This document shows, one piece after another, positions 1 through 15,189 of a stretch of 64,000 nt of DNA. Source of the stretch: Sphingomonas pokkalii (GTDB taxonomy: Bacteria; Pseudomonadota; Alphaproteobacteria; Sphingomonadales; Sphingomonadaceae); assembly GCF_003096275.1 (NCBI RefSeq), contig NZ_QENQ01000001.1, positions 3,267,565-3,331,564 of the forward strand, written 5' to 3'. A program made the translations under genes and the position numbers. Positions within the stretch are counted from its first letter, which is position 1, and every line of letters begins with the position of its first letter. The notes under the pieces are model-generated. The model was not told the origin of the DNA. It worked only from the letters and a program-made list of their open reading frames with translations, and searched no databases.

Positions 1-1676
<1,676 letters not shown>

Positions 1677-1752
1677 CTAGGGGAGGGGATGTCTCTCATC
1701 GGAAGGCGGCTGGCCGCCCCTCCATCCCGGGGGAAGGAGGGGCGCCGGTCCC

Positions 1753-5907
<4,155 letters not shown>

Positions 5908-6283
5908 AGGTGTGTGTTGCCTCGTCAGCCGTAAACTCGGTGCCCCTGTCCGGGAGCCAGGACGTGCAAAGCGACGCCGAAAGGCCGCACGACCCCCGGT
6001 TCCGGGATTCGGCAGCTTCGAGGCGTCTGGCAAGCCGTTCCGATCCATGCGTGCGGTACGCTGCGCGACGGCGTACCATTTCCCGATCGAAGGGCCAGAG
6101 CGGGGATATAGGGGGGTGGGCGGGGGATGTCAAAGGGGTGCCGGCCGAGGAACGTGCGGTGTCGCCGCTGCGTGCGGGGTCGAAATCGGAGTTGAAAGCG
6201 CCCGCAACAAATCTGTCGCGGGTGCGCCGCGAAGGCTTAACAATCGGCGGCCAACCGACCTGCCCGTACCAGGGAGGCAAACC
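5908..6283. other. Divergent intergenic region, rpoB / TonB receptor
   Basis: This 376-bp gap lies between the start of rpoB (leftward) and the start of a TonB-dependent receptor (rightward). It must hold both promoters. It is GC-rich, and I could not identify convincing -35/-10 hexamers or an operator by eye. The receptor start is preceded by a GGGAGGC ribosome binding site at about 6272-6279. No gene is seen here. Confidence 0.6.
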
Positions 6284-8575
6284 ATGAACTACAAGAAATC
6301 GGGTCTTATCGCCGTGCTGCTCGCAACCGTTTCGGCAACCGCCGTCCATGCGCAGGATGCCGGCCAGAACGATGTCTCGGGCGGCGACATCATCGTGACG
6401 GCCCAGAAGGTCGAGCAGAAGCTGAGCGAGGTGCCGATCACGATCACGGCCGTCACCCAGGAGCAGATGAAGCGCCTTGGCGTCGACGATCTCGACGAAC
6501 TTTCCAATTACGTGCCGGGCCTGAATATCCAGGAGCAGAGCGCGAACAATCCGGGCATCGTGATCCGCGGCATCACCTCGGACAGCGGCTCGGCCCAGCA
6601 GGCGGCGCGCGTTACGCTATACTATAACGGCATCGATATCTCGCGCTCGCGCGGCGCCTATCAGGCGATCTACGACGTCGATCGGATCGAAGTGGTGAAG
6701 GGGCCGCAGGCGACGCTGTTCGGCACCGCCTCGACGATCGGTGCGGTCAGCATCATCTCCGCGCGTCCCAAGCCGGGTGTTTCCGGCGAACTGACCGCCG
6801 GCTATGGCAACTACAACGCCTATCTCCTCGGCGGCCATCTCAACATCGGCAACGATGTGATCGCCGCACGCGTCGCGGGCGAGTGGAAGAAGCGCGACGG
6901 CTATGTGAAGAACCTGTCGACGACGCAGGGCGATCTCTATGCGCAGAACCAGCTCGGGCTGCGCGCTTCGGTGCGCTACACGCCCAGCGAGGCGCTTACC
7001 GTCGACCTGATCGGCACCTATGATCGGCAGCGCAACAGCGGCACGCCCTTCATTTCGAAGCGCTTCGCCACGTCCGCCGGCCCGGCGGACCCGTTCGGTG
7101 CCGCGAACCTTTCCGGCTCGCCGCTTTCCGGCAAGGTGCTGGGCGCCGACAAGCTGGGCCTTACCCGCGACGTATATGACGTGAACCTCACCGCCAGCTA
7201 CGACTTTGCCGATGGCTGGAACTTCACGACCGTCAACGGCTATCGTGCGTTCAATTCGCTCGAAGTGTTCGATGCCGACGGCTCGGCGGCGTGGTGGCTC
7301 GAATTCGCCGAGGGTGCCTATGGCTCGCAGCTCAGCCATGAATCGCGTTTCGCCTATTCGGACGATCATGTCCGCACCAGCTTCGGCTGGAATGTGTTCC
7401 ATGAAAACAATCGCCAGGAAGTGCCGTTCTCGACGGAGGAAGGCATCTATCTCCAGTGCGCGGCGAACCTTGTTCCGAACCTTGGGTGCGTTTCGTCGAC
7501 CGGGGTGGTGACGGCGGCGCAGGCGACGGCAATCCTGACAAGGGGCGCGGCGACGCAGATCCCCTATCAATCGATCTTCACCAACAAGGGCATCAACGAT
7601 CAATATTCGGTGTTCGGCGAAGTGACCTGGATGCCCACGACCCGCCTGGAGCTGACCGCGGGCATCCGTTCGCTGATCGAGCAGCGCAAATCGGGTTTCG
7701 TCTCGGTGGCGCCGAAATCGGTGCTGAGCGGTGCGCCGCTGATTCCGGGGCAGGCAACGACCAAGGGCACGCTGTGGAGCCAGGACAGCTTCCAGGCGTT
7801 CCTGCCGCGCTTCAACTTCCTGTATCGCCTCACCAGCGCGATCAACCTGTACGGCACCATTTCCAAGGGCCGTCGCTCGCCGACCGTGAACCAGGGCGCG
7901 ACGTCGCTTTCGATCATCCCGGAGGAAACGGTCTGGAATTATGAAGGCGGCGTGAAGCTGGTCCGTGGCATGTTCAGCGGATCGCTCGGCGTCTATTACC
8001 AGAAGTACAAGAACTTCCAGATCAGCCGTACCGTCACCGATCCGAACGATCCCTCGGGGCGCCCCGTCGGTTCCAGCATCACCGAAAGCGCCGGCACCGC
8101 GAGCAACCTCGGCTTCGAGGCGGAAGGGCAATTGCGTCCGACCAACTGGCTTACCCTGTTCGGCAACGCCGGCTTCATCGATGGCGGCATCGACAAGAAG
8201 AAGTCGAACGGCATCTATGCCGGCAACCGCTTCCGCCTGCAGCCGCGGCTGCAATGGTCTGCCGGCTTCACCGTCGATGCGCCGGTGGGCAACGGCGTGC
8301 GCGTATTCGCCACCCCGAGCGTGACCTATCGGAGCAAGATCTTCTTCGAAATCCCGAACAAGGAGGCGATTTCGCAGAACAAGGTGACGTTGATCAACGT
8401 GAAGGCGGGGCTGAGCTTTGCCGAAGGTCGGTATGAAATCGCCGGTTATCTCCGCAATGCCACCAATGAACGTTACCTGCTCGATGCCGGAAACACGGGC
8501 GGCGGCTTCAACAACCCCACCTATATCCCCGCAGAGCCGCGCTTCTACGGTGTGCAACTGACCGGCAAATTCTGA
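6284..8575 (+). CDS. TonB-dependent receptor
   Basis: This is a 763-residue outer-membrane TonB-dependent receptor. It has a Sec signal peptide (MNYKKSGLIAVLLATVSATAVHAQ), a TonB-box-like segment (GGDIIVTAQK, residues ~32-41), a plug domain (VPGLNIQEQS... VRIRG-like segment, IEVVKGPQATLFGT) and a long beta-barrel ending in aromatic F (GVQLTGKF). The start is set by the signal peptide and a GGGAGGC site just upstream. The substrate cannot be read from sequence. It stands alone between rpoB and two small membrane-protein genes and is followed by a strong terminator, so it is probably monocistronic. Sphingomonads use many such receptors for siderophores, oligosaccharides or aromatics. Confidence 0.93.
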   Translation: MNYKKSGLIAVLLATVSATAVHAQDAGQNDVSGGDIIVTAQKVEQKLSEVPITITAVTQEQMKRLGVDDLDELSNYVPGLNIQEQSANNPGIVIRGITSDSGSAQQAARVTLYYNGIDISRSRGAYQAIYDVDRIEVVKGPQATLFGTASTIGAVSIISARPKPGVSGELTAGYGNYNAYLLGGHLNIGNDVIAARVAGEWKKRDGYVKNLSTTQGDLYAQNQLGLRASVRYTPSEALTVDLIGTYDRQRNSGTPFISKRFATSAGPADPFGAANLSGSPLSGKVLGADKLGLTRDVYDVNLTASYDFADGWNFTTVNGYRAFNSLEVFDADGSAAWWLEFAEGAYGSQLSHESRFAYSDDHVRTSFGWNVFHENNRQEVPFSTEEGIYLQCAANLVPNLGCVSSTGVVTAAQATAILTRGAATQIPYQSIFTNKGINDQYSVFGEVTWMPTTRLELTAGIRSLIEQRKSGFVSVAPKSVLSGAPLIPGQATTKGTLWSQDSFQAFLPRFNFLYRLTSAINLYGTISKGRRSPTVNQGATSLSIIPEETVWNYEGGVKLVRGMFSGSLGVYYQKYKNFQISRTVTDPNDPSGRPVGSSITESAGTASNLGFEAEGQLRPTNWLTLFGNAGFIDGGIDKKKSNGIYAGNRFRLQPRLQWSAGFTVDAPVGNGVRVFATPSVTYRSKIFFEIPNKEAISQNKVTLINVKAGLSFAEGRYEIAGYLRNATNERYLLDAGNTGGGFNNPTYIPAEPRFYGVQLTGKF

Positions 8576-8594
8576 TCTTTGCCGTTCCGTGGGG

Positions 8595-8629
8595 GCGGGC
8601 TGCGGTGCGAATGCCGCAGCCCGCTCTTT
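8595..8629 (+). terminator. Intrinsic terminator of the first TonB receptor
   Basis: The arms GCGGGCTGCGG and CCGCAGCCCGC form an 11-bp GC stem around an 8-nt loop, followed by TCTTT. It lies 20 nt after the receptor stop codon. Confidence 0.85.
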
Positions 8630-8800
8630 GCGCGTCGTGCGGCGGCAATCTGGCCGATAAGTAATATTCCCGATGCGGTAACCGTAAATTTTGCATACTT
8701 CATTAAGGCTGATGCTGTTGAGTCCATGGGCGTCGGTCGGGACGTGATTGGGGCTCGATGGCGACAGCCCCGGCGTTGTCCGGGCGCCGTGGAGCAGGCA

Positions 8801-9358
8801 ATGAATATCGCAGCCATTCGAAGATATTTCTACGAGGCGATCGAATTCCTCGCCTATTTCCTGTTCATGACGATCCTGGGCGCGGCGATGTATATCCTGG
8901 TGGAATATGCACCCCAGGCGCATTCGCAGTGGTACATCAATACCTGTATCGGCGTTTCGGCGTTTACGGGCTTCTATGCGCTACGGATGTATGCGCGCTA
9001 CCGCCGGGCCCGGCAAAGGGCGCGGGCGGCCGGGTTGCTGAAAGAGGAAGAGGCCGCGCCTGCGTCGGCAATGACGGCCGAGGAGCGCCGGACGCTGCGG
9101 TGGTCGGAGAGGATTGCGGCGGAGCGGCTCGAAGCCAAGGGCGGCGATCCGGCGCGTGTTCGCCTGCTTGAGGAGCTCGAGGCGGTGGAGCGGGTGTATC
9201 GCGCCAAGCGCCTGTCGCTCGGCGAAGACCCGGATGCCGAGGATCGCGATTTCGAGATCGATCCGAGCATGTCGCTCGACGCGATCCGCCAGCGCATCGC
9301 AGACCGGATGGCGCGCGAGGATATCGAGGAGGAAGAGGCGCGCCGCATCTTCCGATAG
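8801..9358 (+). CDS. Small membrane protein with charged C-terminal helix (paralogue 1)
   Basis: This 185-residue protein is not assigned to a named family. The N-terminal ~70 residues hold two hydrophobic segments (about 12-34 and 46-64). After them comes a basic juxtamembrane stretch (RMYARYRRARQRARAAG) and a long, highly charged helical tail with an acidic end (EDIEEEEARRIFR). The ATG at 8801 has GGAG seven bases upstream. The next gene encodes a protein with the same layout and matching blocks (WSERIAAERL versus WSDRIAATERL; IRQRIADRMAREDxEEEE versus IRLRIAERMAREDRERRE), so the pair arose by tandem duplication. Topology suggests an inner-membrane anchor with a cytoplasmic coiled tail; function is unknown. 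Confidence 0.75.
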   Translation: MNIAAIRRYFYEAIEFLAYFLFMTILGAAMYILVEYAPQAHSQWYINTCIGVSAFTGFYALRMYARYRRARQRARAAGLLKEEEAAPASAMTAEERRTLRWSERIAAERLEAKGGDPARVRLLEELEAVERVYRAKRLSLGEDPDAEDRDFEIDPSMSLDAIRQRIADRMAREDIEEEEARRIFR

Positions 9359-9458
9359 GGGTTCGTTAACATCTCTGGCCGATGATGTCCGCGTGAGTTG
9401 GGCGATGCCGCGTGCACCCGTGGCCTGTTGTACGTCCGGCCGCGGGGGCTTGCGTTCA

Positions 9459-9974
9459 ATGAAATATGAAACTGTTCGCCGATATCTTTTGGTGTCCATC
9501 GAGTTCGGTGCCTATTGCGCGTTGATGATGCTCCTCAGTTATCTGATGGTGCTCGTCGTTCTCAGAGCGCCGCAGCCGGGCAGTTCGGTATATATTTCGG
9601 TCGGCCTCGTCGCGGCGCTGTTCACGGGGCTGCATTCGGCACGGATGTTCCAGGTCTATCGTGCCGCGCTGCGCCGCGCGCGCCTTGCCCGCATGAAGCC
9701 GAAGGCGAGGCCCCGCCATTGGTCCGATCGCATCGCCGCGACGGAGCGGCTGAGCCGGCAGGATCTGTTCCGTTCCGACATGGCCCCCGAAGAGGCGTCT
9801 CCCGAACTGGAGGCGATCCGGCTGCGGATTGCCGAACGCATGGCGCGGGAAGATCGCGAGCGGAGGGAGGAAGAGCGGGAGTTGCGCGAGGCTGTCGATC
9901 GCGAGCGGCTCGAGCGCGCCCGCAGCGCCCGCATTCGTGCCGAAGCCGAGCGGAAGGTGCGGGAGCGCCAGTAA
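9459..9974 (+). CDS. Small membrane protein with charged C-terminal helix (paralogue 2)
   Basis: This 171-residue protein is a paralogue of the gene at 8801-9358. It has two N-terminal membrane segments (about residues 12-34 and 44-62), a basic stretch (RAALRRARLARMKPKARPRHW) and an Arg/Glu-rich tail (REDRERREEERELREAVDRERLERARSARIRAEAERKVRERQ region) that should form a long single helix or coiled coil. Start ATG 9459 aligns with the paralogue start (MKYETVRRYLLVSIEF versus MNIAAIRRYFYEAIEF). It lies 100 bp behind paralogue 1 on the same strand, so co-transcription is likely. It is convergent with rplL. Function is unknown. Confidence 0.75.
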   Translation: MKYETVRRYLLVSIEFGAYCALMMLLSYLMVLVVLRAPQPGSSVYISVGLVAALFTGLHSARMFQVYRAALRRARLARMKPKARPRHWSDRIAATERLSRQDLFRSDMAPEEASPELEAIRLRIAERMAREDRERREEERELREAVDRERLERARSARIRAEAERKVRERQ

Positions 9975-10020
9975 CCCTTCCGCTGCCGACAGGCTGGGGG
10001 CGCGGGCGCTTCTTACAGGC

Positions 10021-10060
10021 AAAGAAAAAGGGCGACCCGTTTCCGGGCCGCCCTTTCCTT
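10021..10060 (-). terminator. Intrinsic terminator of rplJL
   Basis: On the minus strand, AAAGGGCGGCCCG pairs with CGGGTCGCCCTTT around a short loop and is followed by a T-rich run (TTTTTCTTT). It lies 30-70 nt past the rplL stop codon. The hairpin may also stop the converging small membrane-protein transcript. Confidence 0.85.
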
Positions 10061-10090
10061 GTTTCCAGGCCTGAATACCGGCCAGGAAGC

Positions 10091-10468
10091 TTACTTGATT
10101 TCGACGGTCGCGCCGGCTTCTTCAAGCTGCTTCTTGATCTTCTCGGCTTCGTCCTTGGAGACGCCTTCCTTGACCGGCTTCGGAGCGCCTTCGACCAGCG
10201 CCTTGGCTTCGGTGAGGCCGAGGCTGGTGATGGCGCGGACTTCCTTGATGACGTTGATCTTCTTGCCACCGTCGCCGGTGAGGATCACGTCGAATTCGGT
10301 CTTCTCTTCGACGGCCGGGGCAGCGGCGCCACCAGCAGCCGGGCCGGCAACGGCGACGGCAGCGGCGGCCGAGACGCCCCACTTCTCTTCGAGCAGCTTC
10401 GACAGCTCAGCTGCTTCGAGAACGGTCAGCGCGGAAAGCTGTTCGACGATTGCGTTAAGGTCAGCCAT
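10091..10468 (-). CDS. rplL: 50S ribosomal protein L7/L12
   Basis: This 125-residue stalk protein of the large ribosomal subunit recruits and activates translational GTPases. The N-terminal dimerisation domain ([32 protein letters not shown]), the Ala/Pro-rich hinge (~34-53) and the C-terminal domain ([21 protein letters not shown]...[19 protein letters not shown]) are all present. It is second in the rplJ-rplL unit, 63 bp after rplJ, and is followed by a terminator rather than rpoB. Confidence 0.98.
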   Translation of the reverse strand: MADLNAIVEQLSALTVLEAAELSKLLEEKWGVSAAAAVAVAGPAAGGAAAPAVEEKTEFDVILTGDGGKKINVIKEVRAITSLGLTEAKALVEGAPKPVKEGVSKDEAEKIKKQLEEAGATVEIK

Positions 10469-10531
10469 GATACACTCCAATAAATGCAGAATTAAGGGAT
10501 AGAAAAAGTCGCGAAGACCCGATCACGAGGA

Positions 10532-11047
10532 TCAGGCCGCCTGCTTCTCGCTGTGGGCAGCAAGCACGCGTGCGATCTGTGCCGCGGGCGCCTGCGCGAT
10601 CGTGGCGAGCTTGGTAGCGGGTGCCACGATGAGCCCCACAAGCTTGCCGCGCAGCTCGTCCAGCGACGGCAGCGAAGCCAGTGCCTGAACGCCAGCGGCA
10701 TCCAGCAGCAGCCCGCCCATGGCCCCGCCGACGATTTCGATCTTGTCGTTCGTCTTGGCGAAGTCCGCGACCACCTTGGCCGCAGCCACGGGATCCACGG
10801 AAGTGGCGAGCGCCGTCGGACCCGTCAGCAGATCCGCGAGCACCGCATAATCGGTGCCCTGGGCAGCGATCTTGGCGAGCTTGTTCTTCGAGACCTTGTA
10901 GCTCGCACCGGCTTCGCGCATCTTGTTGCGGAGGTCCGTCGACTGCTTGACGGTCATCCCGAGGTTGCGGGTGATGACCACCACGCCGACCTCGTTGAAA
11001 GTGCGGTTCAGCTCGGCAACGGCGTCGGCCTTCTGGGAACGATCCAT
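10532..11047 (-). CDS. rplJ: 50S ribosomal protein L10
   Basis: This 171-residue protein is the stalk base that binds 23S rRNA and carries L7/L12 dimers. The sequence MDRSQKADAVAELNRTFNEVGVVVITRNLGMTV is the classic alphaproteobacterial N-terminus. An upstream in-frame ATG (MYEETG, 11065) is also possible, but GAGGA lies eight bases before the chosen ATG and homology begins there. The gene is preceded by a long leader with two hairpins, consistent with L10 autoregulation known from other bacteria. rplA, its usual upstream neighbour, is 4.1 kb away. Confidence 0.98.
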   Translation of the reverse strand: MDRSQKADAVAELNRTFNEVGVVVITRNLGMTVKQSTDLRNKMREAGASYKVSKNKLAKIAAQGTDYAVLADLLTGPTALATSVDPVAAAKVVADFAKTNDKIEIVGGAMGGLLLDAAGVQALASLPSLDELRGKLVGLIVAPATKLATIAQAPAAQIARVLAAHSEKQAA

Positions 11048-11300
11048 GCCGGTTTCCTCATACATGAGGCTCCCCTGTGACAGGAAGCCCCGGTTACGGC
11101 CCACCGAAGCGGGCCAGGCTCTCAAATGTCCGAGGGGGTGGATCGTCAGCGGCCGGGGAAGTCCCTGGGCGTGACCCGAACGCCGCACCCGCGCATCGGC
11201 GGGCCGCATCGGAAAAATCGTTCCCCGTCTAGGCGAGAGATTAAGACCGGCAAATTCCGGTCACTCGCTGTCTCGGACGGATTCCTCCCGAAGGAGGAAG
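11048..11300 (-). promoter_or_regulatory. Probable L10 leader of rplJL
   Basis: The 250 bp upstream of rplJ contain two clear hairpins when read on the minus strand. At 11282-11299, TTCCTCC and GGAGGAA flank a TTCG tetraloop. At 11245-11262, GACCGG and CCGGTC flank six bases. L10 binding to such a leader represses rplJL translation in many bacteria. I see the hairpins, not the specific kink-turn, so assignment as an L10 leader is inference from position. Confidence 0.5.
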
Positions 11301-11883
11301 CGCGCACATAGCGGATTCGGGGTAGGAGTCAATGGGAGAGGGGGCGGAGGGGGCGGGGGCGCAGAGGCGCCTAATCGTGCAGGCCGAGGTGGGACACAAG
11401 GGCCGACGCCCTCGAGTCCCTGGCTGTCGACAGCGCACGGCCCCGACCCGGCTGGGGCGCGACCTCGAGACGCTCGAATGGCGGTAAAAGAGGGATGGCG
11501 ATAGCGCGTTCTGGCCTGGGGAATAAGGCTGGCATGGCCTCCTGTTCCGCTTTCGCCGAACGGCCGATCGTGCACGATCGCCGCTAGATGTGTCCGGATA
11601 CCGGCGGCACTCCATCGCGTGCCGAGCTGTGTCGACGGTCGGCAAGTCGATGCATTCTCGATCGAATTTTGTCGTTCATTGCGCTCGGGATCGATGCCGG
11701 CAGGGGAATCGGAGGTGATAAAACCTCCGCAGAAGGCGTGGGAATCCAGCCCGTATCCCAACCTCGTATCTTTACATATTCGCGCCCATAATGGCCCGAT
11801 CGACCGGGTTTCTTCCTAGAATATGTCTGGGACGTGTCGTTTCTTCTGGGCAGAGGGCTCAGCCCGCGTCCGGGAACGTAATC
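11301..11883. other. Gene-free divergent region between rplJ leader and porin
   Basis: About 580 bp hold no convincing gene. The short open frames here have no recognisable protein features and no ribosome binding site. The region should contain the rplJ promoter (leftward) and the porin promoter (rightward), but no clear hexamers or operators were recognised. Confidence 0.5.
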
Positions 11884-13197
11884 ATGGTTCTTGCGCCTTT
11901 CGGCGCTGTCCTGCTGCTTGCCAGCGGGCCGGCTCCTAGCATCCTTGACTCCGCCGATGCGACCACGACTGCAAGGGCGGCGCCGCCGGCCGCCCCCGTC
12001 GGCTTGGCCGAAGCGGCGCGGGCAGAGAAGGATCAGGTGCGGCGGACCCAGATCGAATGGCGTAACGGCTCGCCCGTGCTCGTTTCGCCCGATGGGGGCA
12101 CCACCTTTCGCCTGCTCGGCCAGGCGATCGTCGATACCACCGGCACCAGCGGCGCGCGGGTTGCATCGCGTAACACCCGCAATACCGATTTCCGCACCGC
12201 GCATCTGGGCTTCGCGGGCACGGTGGCGAACCGCTTCTTCTACCAGCTCGAAACCGAGTTTGTCGGCGGGCGTGCCGATATCCTCTGGGCCTATGCCGGC
12301 GTGCGCGGCAAGCTGGGCGCAGGCGTGACCGGCGACGTGATCGCCGGCAACCTGCAGAATGATCGCGGCATCGAAGGCAGTTCCGGCGGCGAGGCGCTGC
12401 CCTTCGTCGAAGCCAATTTCGTCGCCAGCGCGATCGCGCCGGATCGCGGCGGCTTCGCACTCGGCGCGCAGGCCCGGCTGACCGGCGCGCGCTGGCACGC
12501 TTCGTTCGCGGTGACCGGCAACGATATCGACGTGCGCCAGGCGCAGAGCGGCAACCGCACGTTGCTGGCCCGCGCGCACTGGAATCCGATCAAGGGCCCG
12601 GCGGCGACTCTGCATCTGGGCGCATGGATGTTCGACGAGAGCTTTCGGGGCGGCACGCGGACGTTGGGCCTGGGCGGCAATGTGGCGCATGGCCTGAACG
12701 CCCGCACCGTGTTGCCGATGCCGGTGTTGACCGGCGTGACCGGTGATCGCGGCGTGGGCGTGGAAGCCGGCGGCGTGTTCGGCCGCTTCTGGGTGATGGG
12801 CGAGGCAGGGCGCCGCAGCGTGGATCTGCCGCGCGGCGAGGCCCGCAGCGACGCCAAGAGCCTTTCCGCCGGCTGGTTCGTGAACGCGGGCGCGTTTCCC
12901 TATGCGGCGGCGACCGGCGGCATCGGCCGTCCGGTGGTGAAGCGCTCGGTGTTCCAGGGCGGCGCCGGGCCGGTGGAACTGACCGCGCGCTATCAGGAAC
13001 TGATCGTCCGGACGCCGGGCGCGCGGGGCGTGGGCACGACCCTGACCGGCGGCGTCAACTGGTATTTGAGCAGCATGATGCGGGTGATGGCCAATGTATC
13101 GGCCTGGCGGCTGAACCCGGCGAACACGCCGGGCAGCATCGGGCCCCGCACCGATCGCGGCACCACCTGGGTGCTGCGCGCGCAATTCGTTTTCTGA
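11884..13197 (+). CDS. OprO/OprP-like phosphate-selective porin
   Basis: This 437-residue protein resembles the OprO/OprP porin family of trimeric outer-membrane channels for phosphate or polyphosphate. The block IEWRNGSPVLVSPDGGTTFRLLG followed by RTAHLGFAGTVANRFFYQLE is characteristic. The chain ends in aromatic F. The ATG at 11884 gives a short hydrophobic signal segment (MVLAPFGAVLLLASG); a longer in-frame start at 11791 would spoil it. A chemoreceptor gene starts 27 bp downstream on the same strand, so the two are probably co-transcribed. Phosphate as the substrate is a family-level guess. Confidence 0.75.
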   Translation: MVLAPFGAVLLLASGPAPSILDSADATTTARAAPPAAPVGLAEAARAEKDQVRRTQIEWRNGSPVLVSPDGGTTFRLLGQAIVDTTGTSGARVASRNTRNTDFRTAHLGFAGTVANRFFYQLETEFVGGRADILWAYAGVRGKLGAGVTGDVIAGNLQNDRGIEGSSGGEALPFVEANFVASAIAPDRGGFALGAQARLTGARWHASFAVTGNDIDVRQAQSGNRTLLARAHWNPIKGPAATLHLGAWMFDESFRGGTRTLGLGGNVAHGLNARTVLPMPVLTGVTGDRGVGVEAGGVFGRFWVMGEAGRRSVDLPRGEARSDAKSLSAGWFVNAGAFPYAAATGGIGRPVVKRSVFQGGAGPVELTARYQELIVRTPGARGVGTTLTGGVNWYLSSMMRVMANVSAWRLNPANTPGSIGPRTDRGTTWVLRAQFVF

Positions 13198-13224
13198 AAT
13201 TCGACTGACGAGAGGGTCAAGTAT

Positions 13225-15066
13225 ATGTCAGTGCTACAAAATCTGAAACTTTCCGGAAAATTGATGGCCGCCTTCGCCGCGGTGATCCTTGTCGTGCTCG
13301 CGTCGGGGACCTTTACCTATCGGAGCCTGAGCAAGCTTGCCGTGGTTTCCGACGCCAATGTGAACAGCATTCACGTGGCGCAGGAAGGCGAAGCGATGCT
13401 GGGCGCGATCATCCAGCAGGAAAATGCCCTGCGCGGCTTTGCGATGCTGGGCCGGGCGGAACTGCTCGATGAGTATAAGGACAATGTAAAGGCGTTCGAA
13501 AGGGCGTCGAACAGCTTCGAAGCCGGTACCAAGCTGCCCGACCAGCTGGAGCGGCTGCGCCAGCTCCGCGCCGAAGTGGCGGACCTGAACGGCCGCCGCT
13601 TCGCCGAACTGATCGAGCTTGCCCGCAACCCGGCGACGCGCGCGCGCGCGCAGGAAATTTCGGGCATGAAGCAGCTTCCCAAGGTGCGGGCGATCATCGC
13701 CGAGATCGCCGAGGCGCAGCAGAAGAAGATCACCGAACAGCGTGCTGAGATGGCTTCCGCCAAGAACGGTGCGATGATCGCGGTGGTGCTCGGCGGGGCG
13801 ATCGCCGCGGCGATTGCGGGCGTGATGGCCTGGCTGCTTTCGGGCGCGATCGTGCGGCCGCTGGTGGGCATGACCGGCACGATGACCCGGCTGGCCAATG
13901 GCGATACCCAGGTCGATGTGCCCGCTACCGAGCGCAGCGACGAGGTGGGCGAGATGGCGAAGGCGGTGCTCGTCTTCCGCGAGAACGCCCGCCAGAAGCA
14001 GGTTGCCGATGCCGAAGCCGCCAAGGCGGTGGAAGAGCAGAATTTCGTCACCGCGACGATTTCCGAGAACCTCGATCGTGTGTCGCAGGGTGACCTGACG
14101 GCGAGCATCCAGGTGGCGTTCCCGTCAGCCTATGGGGCGCTGCGTCAGAACTTCAACGACGCGATCGCCAATCTGCGCGAGCTGATCGGCTCGGTCATCG
14201 AATCCGCCGGCGCGATCCGCACCGGCTCGACCGAGATCGCCCAGGCCTCCGAGGACCTGGCCCGCCGCACCGAGGCGAATGCCGCGAGCCTGGAGGAAAC
14301 CTCCGCCGCGATCGCCCAGATGGATCACCGACTGAAGGCAACCGCGATGGCCGCGACCAGCACGCTCGACCGTGCAGACGGCGCTATCTCGACCGTTTCG
14401 GGTGGTCGCGGGATCGCCGACGAAGCGGTGCAGGCGATGACCCGCGTGGCGGACAGCGCCAAGGGCATCGACAGCGTGATCGAAGGTCTCGACAAGATCG
14501 CCTTCCAGACCCGCGTCCTCGCAATGAACGCGGCGGTGGAAGCCGGCCGCGCCGGCGAGGCGGGCCGCGGCTTCGCGGTGGTCGCCGACCTGGTCTCTGC
14601 ACTGGCGATGCGCGCCGAAGAGGAAGCGGGCCGTGCCCGCGACCAGCTGACCGCGACGCAGAACGACATCGGCGCGGCGGTGAGCATGGTGCAGCGCGTC
14701 GACGGCGCGCTGGCCAATATCAGCGGTGATGTGGGTGAGGTGCATTCGCTGCTGAGCAGCATCGCCAGCGACAACCAGGCCCAGGCATCTGCGGTTACCC
14801 AGATCTCGGCCGCGATCTCCTCGATGGACACCGCAACGCAGCAGAATGCGGCGATGGTGGAGGAAACCTCGGCAGCCGCGCGCACGCTCAATTCGGAAGT
14901 GGCGACGCTGGCCGAGCAGGCGGAACGCTTCAACATCGGTTCGAGCAGGTCCGCGGCCGCGGTGCGCACCGTCCGTGCCGCCGTTGCGAGCCCCGTCCGG
15001 ACCGCGAGCGTGGCCGCGGTGCCGGTGACGCAGATGGCGAGCGCGGACGACTGGACCACCTTCTGA
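13225..15066 (+). CDS. Methyl-accepting chemotaxis protein
   Basis: This 613-residue chemoreceptor has a first membrane segment at ~12-31, a helical periplasmic domain (~35-180), a second membrane segment (~186-206), HAMP (~207-260) and a cytoplasmic signalling domain. The hairpin tip reads [21 protein letters not shown], differing from the usual QTNILALNAAVEAARAGE at several positions. Methylation-type helices ([14 protein letters not shown]) follow. The C-terminus DDWTTF resembles the W-x-x-F pentapeptide that docks CheR/CheB. No che genes are in the window, so signalling must go through a cluster elsewhere. It is probably co-transcribed with the upstream porin. Ligand is unknown. Confidence 0.92.
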   Translation: MSVLQNLKLSGKLMAAFAAVILVVLASGTFTYRSLSKLAVVSDANVNSIHVAQEGEAMLGAIIQQENALRGFAMLGRAELLDEYKDNVKAFERASNSFEAGTKLPDQLERLRQLRAEVADLNGRRFAELIELARNPATRARAQEISGMKQLPKVRAIIAEIAEAQQKKITEQRAEMASAKNGAMIAVVLGGAIAAAIAGVMAWLLSGAIVRPLVGMTGTMTRLANGDTQVDVPATERSDEVGEMAKAVLVFRENARQKQVADAEAAKAVEEQNFVTATISENLDRVSQGDLTASIQVAFPSAYGALRQNFNDAIANLRELIGSVIESAGAIRTGSTEIAQASEDLARRTEANAASLEETSAAIAQMDHRLKATAMAATSTLDRADGAISTVSGGRGIADEAVQAMTRVADSAKGIDSVIEGLDKIAFQTRVLAMNAAVEAGRAGEAGRGFAVVADLVSALAMRAEEEAGRARDQLTATQNDIGAAVSMVQRVDGALANISGDVGEVHSLLSSIASDNQAQASAVTQISAAISSMDTATQQNAAMVEETSAAARTLNSEVATLAEQAERFNIGSSRSAAAVRTVRAAVASPVRTASVAAVPVTQMASADDWTTF

Positions 15067-15134
15067 CGGCCGGGAGGCTGCGCGCGGCATCCCGCCGCCG
15101 CAGCCTTCGGGTACCGCCCGCACGACGGGCAAGC

Positions 15135-15168
15135 AAAAAGGGCCGGGGATCGCTCCCCGGCCCTTTTT
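15135..15168. terminator. Bidirectional terminator, chemoreceptor / rplA
   Basis: The perfect palindrome AAAAAGGGCCGGGGA with TCCCCGGCCCTTTTT encloses a 4-nt loop. It lies between the converging chemoreceptor and rplA genes. T tracts on both strands allow it to terminate both transcripts. Confidence 0.92.
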
Positions 15169-15189
15169 CTGTGCGTGGTCCCGAAGGGA

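Noticed and set aside
6617..8923. Open frame of 768 codons antisense to the first TonB receptor
   Set aside because: Shadow of a clear receptor gene; no ribosome binding site or domain.
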